From contig CAAAJI010000052.1 of the NCBI GenBank assembly GCA_900642245.1, positions 177,249-241,248 of the forward strand: DNA of 64,000 nucleotides. Reading direction: 5' to 3'. This DNA is from Fragilaria radians. Its lineage: Eukaryota > Bacillariophyta > Fragilariophyceae > Fragilariales > Fragilariaceae. Each line of letters starts with the position of its first letter. Position 1 is the first letter of the stretch. The position numbers were made by a program, and so were the translations under genes. Of the stretch, positions 1-9,705 are shown in pieces. The notes beneath the pieces are model-generated. The model was not told the DNA's origin and did not search any database. It worked only from the letters and a program-made list of their open reading frames with translations.

Positions 1-52
1 GGCATGATAGAAAATTCATCCATAAAACTTTGTATAATTACCGGTTGTGAAA

Positions 53-442
53 TCACCAATAGTTTTGGATCCATTTTTCTATCAATTTTGCAACCGACAT
101 TAACTCTCCAACATTGTCACAATCGAAGTACTTATTCATCATCTCATGATATTTTTTAACCTCGTCTCGATGACCAACTAAAAGACAATCATCAACCCAG
201 GATATCCAAATAACCAATCCATTATCTGTACCTTTGAAATATAAACATGGGTCCGAATTGCTTCCTTCAAATCCCATCGCCCGAAAAGCTGTTAATAATT
301 CTTTCCAAAATGCAATCGCCGCTTGTTTCAAACCGTAAATAGTTCTTTGTAAGTGTAAGACAACATCTTTCTCATACTTATCTTCAAATCCTTCGGGAAC
401 ACGCAAATACAAACTTTCATTCTCTGAAAAACGTCCCTTCAA
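53..442 (-). pseudogene. pol: copia reverse transcriptase fragment
   Basis: This 129-residue stretch continues the RT of the preceding Pol frame after a one-base shift. It contains the LxRTIYGLKQAAIAFW segment and the catalytic VDD box as WVDDCLLVG. The shift falls in a run of six A on the plus strand (441-446), where one extra base would restore continuity. The frame then closes at about 53, so the RT is not followed further within the window. The start shown is not a real start: translation would come through from the upstream Pol frame. Confidence 0.8.
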
Positions 443-2772
443 AAAAGCTCCTTAACATCAATGACTTGTGCATCCCAATTGGCCATAGTCATCAGTGTTA
501 ATACAATTTTGATTGTTGTTTCATTAGTAACGGGTGCTGCTGTTGAATCACTGTTATAATGTACTCCATCCTCCTGAAGAAAACCTCTAGCAGTAATACG
601 ATCCCTAAACTGACCATTTGCCTTCTTTTTCATGGCCCATGTGCTACTTAAGATCTTCGAATTTTTAGGTAAGTTGTCAACTTTGATCGGTACCCACACT
701 TTATTATCAATCATCCGCTTAAATTCAACTTCAACTGCTTCTTTCCATTTATCTTTGTCTTCACTGCATATCGCATCTTTAAATTTCAAGACGTGTAACT
801 CACCTGTATGCTGGATACCCTCCCCGAGTCCAGCACCGACTAAATTGAACTCTTGAGTATCGTCGTGAAATTCATCAAAAAATTCGTTTCTTTCAAAATT
901 CAACCCTTCGAATTCTTCTCGATACCTTCCAGGTCGACAAATGGATCTACCGGATCTAGTCTTTCTTACTTCCTCGTTCGTTTTTTTATCCTCCGTCTGA
1001 TCATTTTCGTTACTTACATCGTCAATTTCTTCAATAATCACGTTCTCGGATTCATCGTCTGAAAGCAATTTCTCTTCGATTTGGTTCTCGTCGTCAATTT
1101 CTGATTCACTAATGTTTGTTACAAAAGGCTTGTCAACATAATCGATTTCAGATGCAAAAAACATCTTGTTCAACCAAACAATATCTCTACTTAAGTGTAC
1201 CCTTTTAGTATCAGGGTCCCACATACGTAGTGTATCTCCATTATGATCGGGACTATAGCCCACAAACATACACACTTTACCTCGATCATAAATCTTTGGG
1301 GTTGTCGCAGTTCGCAATTTCACGACACCTGTTTTGCCCCACTTCCTTAATTGTTGACAAAACTTGGGCAATTTTCCATCCCAATGTTCAATTCGGGTTT
1401 TAAATTCTCCTTGAACTTCAACCAACACTAATCCATCTAAATACGTCGCCGTCTGAAATGCTTCTCTCCAAAATAACTTCCTGAAATCTTTCGGAACTTG
1501 TGCCGCACTCATTATGGCCGTTCCTCTACCGGCAATCGTAGCTAACGAAACTTCCGCTAAATAATTTCTTTGGGGGGTGTCACGACCAGTAAATTTGAAC
1601 TTAATTGGAAATTTCCAATCGGAACTGCACAATCGGTTCTTAAGCCCACGGTTCTCACCCCCATTGTTGCACCTGATATACTTAATGGGGTTCCCTTCAT
1701 TCTTCCACTCAAATAATTTCTCACAAGTCGGTTCGATCATATCCTTTTTAGTGGCGAAGAAGTTGGATCCCTTAAATTGAGATGCCTCATCAACGATGGT
1801 TCTCCAGTATCCTTTTCGTGTAGTTTCTACGGAGGCATCCGAATCGTTTTCTTCAAAAACTGCAGCGATATCCAAAAATAATCGTTCACCAACCTTTTCA
1901 GCAACAACATGATTGCTCTTTTTTGACACACTTTTCTGTTTACCTTTTCCGATTGCACAATCGCTACACTTCGGCATTTCACCAGTCAGTTTCCAACCTA
2001 AATTTTTTGACACTTCTTTCGTTTGTCAAACAGACAAATGACCTAATCGACGACGAGCTTCAAAAATCGGAATTTCATCAACAACCTTTGACACTTCCGA
2101 GGCATTTGCCGACATCTCCTGTCTTGGTTTGATCTTGACAGCATAAAGAAGCCCTTTTGTTGTGTGAATTTTCTTGTCGAAGGTAAGTTTCTTGTTACCA
2201 TGGGATAGAGACATTCCATCACCATTTCCTTCTAACTTCCACCCTTGCTTCATGATCTTGGTGACACTAATAAGGTTGTACCTTCCATTTGGAATGTACA
2301 TGACATCGGAAAGGATGATATTCCCTTGTGACTTCCCTTTTGAATCCAATACTTCACCTTTAACGCTTCCTTTTAACATTGCGTCTTCCTTCTGACCGTT
2401 ACCCATGACAATGACAGTGTCATTCTCTTCAATCCAATCACTTGACAATGACTTATTTGCAGTTGAATGAACAGTAGCTCCTGTATCGGCTATCCATAAA
2501 TTAGAATTGGTAAGCAACTCTTCTAAATCGTCATTAACCCATCCGAACTCGACTGACTTCTCTTTGGCTTTTTTGTTCTTCTCGACAGTTATTGCAGCCT
2601 TCTCTTGACCTCTTTTCTTCCAATTTGCAGGCCTTTTATCCTTGTTTTCCTTTTTATTCCAACCTTTACTTCTGTGACCCTTTAATCCGCAGGTTCCGCA
2701 TTTTCCTTGGAATTTACCTCCACTGTTACTTTTTTCCTTGGATCCTTTGTTGGAAGTGCTTTGTTCGGGCAT
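439..2772 (-). pseudogene. pol: copia Pol: protease, integrase, start of RT (one TGA)
   Basis: Two open stretches (2772-2026 and 2013-439) are in the same frame, separated by a single TGA. The first begins with a second, imperfect knuckle (CGTCGLKGHRSKGW, last Cys replaced by Trp), then the protease active site (WIADTGATVHS) and the start of the integrase zinc-binding region (RRLGHLSV). The second holds the CSDC half of that region, the integrase core (LDIAAV), a GKVCMFVGYSPDH motif, the SRDIVWLN motif and the start of the RT (KARG-like ITARGFLQEDG). The integrase motif that normally reads DNxGEN is NNGGEN, so one of the three catalytic acids is lost. It ends at the one-base shift in 441-446. 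Confidence 0.85.
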
Positions 2773-3518
2773 TCATTAGCCCTGTGACCTGACTTTCCAC
2801 AATTATAACAGGAGCCTTGGAATTGAAATAGCAAAAGCTCTCCTTCACTTGTGTCCTTGCAAAATTGAGTCCTTGTAAGCTGTCTATACTCTTCAATCAT
2901 GGCTCTCTCCAAGTCTTCGACGGTTAACTTATCACCTTTTAACTTTTGCTCGACGGTAAGACATGGTCTGTACTCTTCTGTTGCTACATCTAATACTATA
3001 GCGATGATTTCTTCAGCTGGTAAACGCTTCCCTGGTCCCAGAAACTGGTTTTGGATGGACGTGAGAGTTTTGAATAATATCGATGGATCCATGCCTCTCT
3101 TCAATTTAATTCTTGACAATCGCTGACGCATTTCAATCTTCGACACGGTATCTAAAGGTCGATATCTCTTCATTAACTCTCGGACCACCAAATATGCTTC
3201 TCCTTCAGGCCAATTTTCATTACAGGAGGCGTAAACAATATTCATCGCTTTCTCAGTCGTGAATGCAATTGAAAAACTTGCCATCGCGATCTCATTCTTC
3301 TTAATAGCAGTTTGTTGCTCTTTTGTCAATTCACTTTGAATTTCATCATCACTCACCTCTTTTTCTGGTAAGTGTTTATCTCTTTCTTCTTTCAAGATAT
3401 CCTTGAATCTTGACATGGCCGCATATGCCAAAAACTTTTTCCACCCCATCGCAAAATTCTTTGCTTCTCCATCGAACATTGGGATTTTACCACCCCTATC
3501 TTGAACTTCTTCACTCAT
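2682..3518 (-). CDS. gag: copia Gag polyprotein
   Basis: The 278-residue Gag begins with an ATG close to the right end of the element. The first two thirds resemble the copia Gag (UBN2-like) helical region, with a recognisable segment on root-like repeats around ELMKRYRPLDTVSKIEMRQR. A zinc knuckle CX2CX4HX4C (CYNCGKSGHRANEC) lies near residue 240. Gag packages the element RNA into virus-like particles. The C-terminal 90 bases overlap the Pol frame, which is offset by -1. A run of six A on the coding strand (2730-2735) marks the point where the two frames can be joined. Confidence 0.85.
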   Translation of the reverse strand: MSEEVQDRGGKIPMFDGEAKNFAMGWKKFLAYAAMSRFKDILKEERDKHLPEKEVSDDEIQSELTKEQQTAIKKNEIAMASFSIAFTTEKAMNIVYASCNENWPEGEAYLVVRELMKRYRPLDTVSKIEMRQRLSRIKLKRGMDPSILFKTLTSIQNQFLGPGKRLPAEEIIAIVLDVATEEYRPCLTVEQKLKGDKLTVEDLERAMIEEYRQLTRTQFCKDTSEGELLLFQFQGSCYNCGKSGHRANECPNKALPTKDPRKKVTVEVNSKENAEPAD

Positions 3519-3840
3519 CTTATTTTCGACTCTCTTATTACTTTCTTCTCACACTATTCTGAACACTCATCGCTCGCGAGCTCTTCCGACAACTTGAGTT
3601 TTACGCTAGGTTGTCACGTTAATACTTCGAAGTATGCTAAGACAACTCTAGCTCTACAGATTAATTACTTTAATTTACGTTAATAACTTCTCAAATTGTA
3701 ATCCTAATAGTAGATTAATAGATGATCTAATCATCTTCTCGTCGAATTTCTATTTCGTTCGATTTCTAAAATTGTCCTAAAACTCTAACTGTTTTTTAAC
3801 TGTTTACGCGCCATTTTAGGGTTCGCTCCGAAAACTATAT
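3519..3840 (-). other. leader/LTR-side sequence upstream of copia gag
   Basis: AT-rich non-coding DNA directly upstream of the Gag start. By position it should hold the untranslated leader and perhaps the 5' LTR of the element at 1-3518. I found no second copy in the window to define LTR ends and no clear TG...CA boundaries. Confidence 0.4.
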
Positions 3841-5340
3841 CCTTGACATAACGGTGGTCATACGACTGGAGGAATTTATTGTATTTATTGCCGCAAGCCG
3901 GAACATATCAAGCAATATACTGTCTCAAACTCAAGAAAAGGGACTCAGGGCTCAACAATAAAAATTATAACCCTTCTGGTAACTGTAATTAATCGCGATC
4001 GAGAAAACTACGAGACACCAGATATGGTTTTTACAGGAACATTGGATGCAGAAAGATTTGAAGACGACATTTGGATTTATGATAGTGGTGCAAGTTCACA
4101 CTATTGTGCTTCAAATAGAGGCATCTTTGATGTTCAAGATATTAATGAGAACATTCTAGTTGGAAATGGGGATTTCTTACATGCAACGAAGATTGGTAGT
4201 CTCAAGTGCAGATTCATTCAAATTGATGGAATAACTTTTAATATCATTCTTCACAGTGTTTAAGTTTGTCCCAGATCTTTGGGTAAATCTATTCACTATC
4301 AATCAAGCGTTAAGGAAAGGCCATAAGATTAGCAATAATAAAATCACCATCTAGTTGAGCATAGGATTGACTAAATCACTGTTGATAGAGTTTTCAAGGC
4401 CAAGGATCGAGCGGTATCGGGAATAACAATGATAGCCTACAACAATCCTGTTGCTTATTCCGCTGTGAATACTGTTTTTGAGAAAGGTGTTGATATCAAT
4501 ACGTTTCATAAGATGTTAAGGTCATTGTGGTGCAGACAGGTTGGAAAAGACAGCAAATGTGCATGGTTTCAGGTTGATTGGAGAATATAAAATGTGCAAG
4601 GAATGTCCAATTTCAAAAGCTAGCCAGAAGAATGTGAAGAAAGAGTGGAAGTGAGGAAGTCAAATCCCTGGAGAAAGACTCTACATTGACATTACCTCCG
4701 TTAAAAATGATAGCTATGGTGGATCCAAGTTTTGGGTCTTAATTCTTGCCAATTATACTGATTATTGTTGGGGTTTATTCCTAAAACATAAGGCTGACCT
4801 GAAGGATAAGATGTTTACATTATTAACTGATTTAAAAATCGCGGGAATCGAGGTCAAGTACATTTGTTGTGATGATTTCGGAGAGAATAAGGCCTTTATA
4901 ACGATTATTGGTCAAATAGTTATTTGATAAAGTTTAAATTTTCTGGTCCAAGGACTCCAAAACGTAATGGTCAAGTTGAGAGAAAGTGCCGGACGCTTTA
5001 TGTTGATACTAGGTATCACTTTGTTCGCTCGAATGTGGAAGACGGAATCGTAAAAGTTGAATTCATAAATTCCAGTGAAAATGATTCCAATATATTCAGT
5101 AATACTGTAAGTCAAGAAACTACGAAAGGCATGCAATGAAATTTCTTGGGAGTATTGAAGACTTTAGGAGTGAATGAACGTTTCGGTCTACAAAGGGTAT
5201 TGGAGATACCCCTTATGTTCATTCAAAAATTAGTTTTTTATGTTTAGGTTATCCATTACGGATATTTATAGTTGATGAAATGTGTAAGTCCGCAAATCAA
5301 TGTGTCAGCAATAAAGGAAAGATAAAAATTAGTAATCACA
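3841..5340 (+). pseudogene. decayed Ty1/copia gag-pol
   Basis: Ordered copia remnants on the plus strand in shifting frames. A Gag knuckle (CIYCRKPEHIKQY, last Cys recovered only after a 2-base shift) lies near 3875. A protease segment with the DSGASSHYC active site is at 4024-4263. The CKECPISKA part of the integrase zinc-binding region is near 4600. Integrase core pieces (GERLYIDIT near 4675, then GPRTPKRNGQVERK near 4950) follow. Stops and frameshifts break every domain, and RT is not found before 5340. It is a different copy from the minus-strand element at 1-3518, which it faces across about 320 bp. Confidence 0.8.
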
Positions 5341-5645
5341 ACGTTTAGTGCAACTTACGTTTGCTTTCAATCCTCTTCATCTTTCATCGTCTAAATAGAG
5401 GATTTGCTAGCAAACTGTTATGCATTGAGTTTCAGTGGATTGAACTATCGCATCTTCAAAGTTATCAATTTGAGCTCAAGTCTACTTGAATAACTGATAC
5501 GTTAATTTTTGCAAAGCGTTCTTGAACTCTATCTTCATTAAGATCATCACAAAACAGCTAATGTTTAATCATGCCACGGTGAGGATATGAGAAATCCAAT
5601 GCTAGGTTTGAAAAGACATGATCAATATGGGGACATGTCTGCCAT
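5341..5645. other. intergenic, nothing recognised
   Basis: AT-rich sequence between the copia remnant and the first copy of the gypsy-flanking repeat. No reading frame, tRNA-like fold or repeat was recognised. Confidence 0.4.
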
Positions 5646-5725
5646 GACCTGGTAGCAATGAGAACCATGGCTACTGATTTGTAGCAGTAGAGGTCAATTG
5701 AGTTTCAAGATTAGATTATGTGTAA
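5646..5725 (+). repeat. direct repeat copy 1, possible 5' LTR remnant
   Basis: Begins gacctggtagcaatgagaac. It matches 8857-8939 in the same orientation at roughly 80 percent with a few single-base gaps, by eye. It lies upstream of the gypsy Gag-like remnant. Confidence 0.6.
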
Positions 5726-6164
5726 CTTTGTAGAAATCCTATGATAACCTCTTCGACTATGTATGAAAAGTCCTACATGCTGTGGACTGGACATGCTGTT
5801 GCAAATTTAGGGAAATGCTAGATGAATATATCAGACAAGCAACACTAAGTAATGTAAACAAGCGGGTACCAGCTGTCTCATATTTTGCTTAGTGGAAATC
5901 CCCTAAGTAACTGGCAAAATGTCTTATCTTACTTGACGGAAAACCATGTTTGGAATGAGGACTCCTTTCAAGAGGCCCTATGCGCTTTTGCGCTTAACTA
6001 TTGTTGTTCATCCACCCGACAGGAATAAAAGAGGTTCATGAAAAGACACTTGAAACCCCCCGGAGGACAAATGACCACAGCATTAGAATCTCCAGCAATT
6101 CAACGTTTACTTACAATATATACCTGGAACAGGAAGCAAGTTCAATTTGGACAACATTTGAGAG

Positions 6165-6690
6165 ATGATATTTAATTCTCTACCTAATCACATTCACATA
6201 GTTACTGCAACATCCGACAATAAGTGGGAATTGGATACAGAGGTCTGCGCCTACTTCAATTGCCTACTTGTAAATAGTGCGCTGGTGCGGGGCAACAAAG
6301 AGGCAAATAAACCTGCCTCCAACAAGCAGATTACTAACAACAGTATGAAAAATTCAATTAAGAAAATAATTCTAAACGCGAAACATCCTCCCATTCCAAG
6401 ACCAAAAACGTCCAGTGCCAGTCCTGTAATATGAAAGGTAACAATGATGACACATGCTGCTTCAAGTTGAAGGCCATGCAAGAGCCCATGCAAAACAAAA
6501 CAAATGGCACAACAGAAAAAGGCAAGCAAAACTTCAAATGAGGCATTTGCGGTTGAACAGGAAATGTCCAATATTTTGGATGCCACTGATGACGTAAATG
6601 GGATGCCTGAGATGCAGGAATTTCTTGAGAACGTGGAGGCTGACGTATTTAACCCTTATGTCATCCTAAAAAATTCCAAAACATGACTAA
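6165..6690 (+). pseudogene. gypsy Gag-like remnant with altered zinc knuckle
   Basis: Two open stretches of 89 and 60 codons in different frames. Between them, in a third reading, is a knuckle-like CX2CX4NX4C motif (CQSCNMKGNNDDTC) in which the metal-binding His is Asn. The segment downstream (from 6504) is rich in Glu, Asp and Gln and has no known domain that I recognise. The position upstream of gypsy protease and RT debris supports a Gag origin. Sequence alone would not be enough. Confidence 0.45.
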
Positions 6691-7313
6691 CAATACTGAA
6701 TTTACAGTTGCATGACTAGAAGTAGCAGTAGTAATTAAGAGTAGAAGTTTCAAAGATTTTAGTACTTAAAAATGTCTTATTAAAATCAAATTGTCCACAA
6801 CCAAAGTAATTCAAACAGCATCAAAAATGAAGCAAAAAATCATGGAAAATGAATTCAGTAAATTTTGACACAAATGCAATGTGCGAACTGCAAAGAAGAA
6901 AGGAAACGTATTAGTGAGGTTTGAACCCACTAACCTCAGAATAGTTTAGCCTAAGAATTACTTAAGGAAAATGAAATATGTTAACTTAAACAGTTGGGTT
7001 CGACAATAAGGTCCAACATCAATTATTCAACGCAATAACTAAAACCCTAGGTTAGTTAATTAAACTAACAGTGCGGTTAAAACGGCCTATCGAAAAAAGG
7101 GCTTATTTACAAGTGCCAAAGTGCACTCCAGATTCACTGGAAATTTCAGTGATCATGATTGAATCCTTGGAGGGATTGAATCAGTTTACTTCAGCAACTA
7201 AAAAGTTTTATATTTAATTGAATTACACTTCTATCACCTATACCACATTTGGATGCTTTCCACAGGCCTAATCGGTGGCATAGTGCACAAAATATGACAT
7301 TCAACTCACCTTC

Positions 7314-8830
7314 TTGCTGATCGACTTTGCCCCAAGTCAAGAAATTGAATGCATGATCATCGGTAGAGACTTACAGCATCCCATAGGCATTAACATTATT
7401 GAAGTTCCGATGCAAACTGAGAATTCAAAATTAGTTGATTTAGATTATATAAATAGCAACCACGAAATGGTAGTTTTTACAATTACATCATCAATGATGG
7501 ATGCTATATATGAAAAGGCAGATTTAGACACCTATCTTAATTTATTTATTCATTTAGACGCAAACCAAAAAATTGACTTGAAGTCATTGTTAATTAAGTA
7601 TAAGCCCTATTTGATGGTTCTTTAGGAAAGTGGAAAACAGACTCAGAAGATTTGCAATTAAAACTAGGAGTAATGCCTTTTCACTTATCTCCTTTCCCAG
7701 TCCAGAAAATGCACTAACAAACACTTCTTTGAGAAATTAAAAGAGAGTTTTAAAACCTCAAGTTGAGTTGGAGTATCAATCTCCTTCATATATAATTCCT
7801 AAGAAAAACGGTACTGTATGTGTAGAATCAGATTTTAGAGTATTAAACTTGAAACTTCAATGAGTTGCTTTTCCATTTTTCAAAGTAAAATTAATCAATT
7901 AATGAATGGACTCGACTATGTACGAGCTCACTTAGACGATATTTTAATTGTAACAAAATACTTATGACAATCATATAAATAAATTAGACACTGTCTTGCA
8001 AAAGCTATATACAGCAAACCTAAAATCAATATTGAAAAACGCACATTTGCTACAACGTCGTTTGAATACTTATTATTTCATATTACGATGTCCGTTATGT
8101 GTCAATACTATGTGCCCTTATTCAGTAACTACAAAACATGATAAGGAGCTAAATTTATTAGCAATAACAATTTAGGACCCTGCGACAGGCTATTTTGAAG
8201 TTGCCAAAATACGGGACAAGACAGGCTTGGAAACGGCTAAAGTTTAGACCAAATATTGTTCTGTTGTTATTCACAACCGTTATGCTGCATAACAGATAAT
8301 GGTATTGCATTCCTAGGGACAGAATTTCAGGAATTGCTTAGATTGTACAGAGTACAACGCGTACCTACGACTTTTGAAAATCCGCAAGCAGATTTTGTTG
8401 AACATCTTCATCATACATTAGGTAACATGATTCATACCTATGAATAGAAAATTTGAATTCAATGATAATGACCTTGGTCACAAATATTGTCTAATTGCGC
8501 ATGGGCAATAAGATCCACAGCTCATAGCACTTTAGATGCTACCCCAGCACAGATCATGTTTGGAAAAGGTATGTTATTTGACTTGCCTTTTACAACATTT
8601 GAAAGTACTAAACAAAGATTCTGATCTAAATGTATATTTGTAAAAACAATAAAGAATTAAATATGACTATAATATTGATAATCTAATTTTATTGGATCGA
8701 GGAACACTGCAACGCAAGCTAGTTCCAATACGTGATGAGCCCTACCAAGTCATTAGAGTTATTCAAACGGTACTCTAAAATGTGAAAGGGCATCTATGTA
8801 CAAAGAGTCTCTATATGGAGATGCATTCCT
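7314..8830 (+). pseudogene. decayed gypsy Pol (protease end, RT, integrase)
   Basis: At 7314-7625 there is the end of the aspartic protease domain (CMIIGRDLQHPIGINI) and the protease-RT linker. Next come broken RT pieces: YIIPKKNGTV near 7795 and the catalytic box as HLDDILIV near 7930. Near 8256-8447 is the integrase core (ITDNGIAFLGTEFQELLR, then NPQADFVEHLHHT). A last piece near 8690-8800 (LDRGTLQRKL) fits the C-terminal domain after the integrase core. Many stops and frame changes separate these pieces, and RNase H was not found. The domain order RT before integrase is diagnostic of Ty3/gypsy. Confidence 0.8.
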
Positions 8831-8856
8831 TTTTTAAGAGCTCCAACAAAGGAAGC

Positions 8857-8939
8857 GACCCGGTAGCAATGAGAACCGTGGCTACTTATTTAGCTGCAGG
8901 AGAGGTCGATTGAGATCCAAGATAAGATTAGGCGTGTAA
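8857..8939 (+). repeat. direct repeat copy 2, possible 3' LTR remnant
   Basis: Begins gacccggtagcaatgagaac. It matches 5646-5725 and sits just after the last integrase-side debris of the gypsy element, as a 3' LTR would. Confidence 0.6.
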
Positions 8940-9705
8940 ATTATTAGTCTCATACATTCTTTTTGTGAACTTACCTTTCTTCCACGTTAACAAAGTATGC
9001 AATGCCCATTCGAAAAGATAGAATTGCTACTGGTTTGATTGTTGGGACTAAAACTGAAATCAATGGTTTTTATTCTTCTGTTTCAAAAGCGGAATTTTGC
9101 TCTTCCCATATAATCCTTTACCGAGGTACACTGTGAATTACTTAGTCAGATAATTCTTGCCAGCCGAATAATAGGGTTCGATTAGGTAACGAATTTGTGT
9201 ATAAATCTTCTGCTTAAATGAATTTTGTTTAGCTAAATAAGCGCCATATTACGAATTTTGTAAGAAAACTATGGATTTCTAACATGACCAATAATTGTTT
9301 ACTGCCTACAGGCCCAAGACTAGACGTAATCAGTCGCTAATATCTGCTTTAGCTAGGTCCCGAACTAAGTCTCTAGGACATGAGCGTGAACAATATATTT
9401 TTTTCAACTCCTAACACGCTGCTTATCATATGACCACAATACTCTATGCAATATTGAGATAGAAAAATGATGCCTTAATGAAAGTCTAATCTTATTTTTC
9501 AAGCCTAATTGATCAGAGCCTTGATTTCGAAATATGTTTCATCCTGTGATAGGTTTTCAACCTTACAATTAAGAGTTGTAATGAATTTCGGGAATGCGTT
9601 ACTTTCTGTACTCGTGAAACAAAAATTCACACTTTGTAACAGACTTGACGACAACATTTTTTGCTACTGTCAAACACATAATTTGATCTTGGCCGATATC
9701 ATCAG
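8940..9705. other. intergenic, upstream region of the POT1-like gene
   Basis: Non-coding AT-rich DNA. No domain, tRNA or clear promoter motif was recognised. The region includes whatever promoter serves the gene starting at 9706. Confidence 0.4.

Larger units (their letters stand above)
1..3518 (-). mobile_element. Ty1/copia retrotransposon, nearly complete, cut by left edge
   Basis: Reading right to left the domains follow copia order: Gag with zinc knuckle, aspartic protease, integrase zinc-binding region, integrase core, then reverse transcriptase. RNase H and the downstream LTR lie beyond the left edge. The frame is interrupted at only three points: a frame change at the Gag/Pol junction, one in-frame TGA at about 2026, and a one-base shift at 441-446. 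This makes it the youngest-looking retroelement here. It is still probably dead, because the second catalytic Asp of the integrase is Asn. Both copies of the LTR are not visible, so LTR limits cannot be set. Confidence 0.9.
5646..8939 (+). mobile_element. decayed Ty3/gypsy element with terminal-type repeats
   Basis: Gag-like debris at about 6165-6690 and Pol debris at about 7314-8830 are arranged as in a plus-strand Ty3/gypsy element. They are bracketed by two related segments of about 80 bp (5646-5725 and 8857-8939). The total span of about 3.3 kb is short for a full gypsy element, so internal deletions are likely. The bracketing repeats may be the surviving parts of LTRs (inference). Confidence 0.6.

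Noticed and set aside
6900..6990. tRNA-like T-arm (gtgggttcaaacctcac on the minus strand)
   Set aside because: The T-arm folds with one G-U pair, but no A box, anticodon arm or acceptor stem could be assembled on either side.
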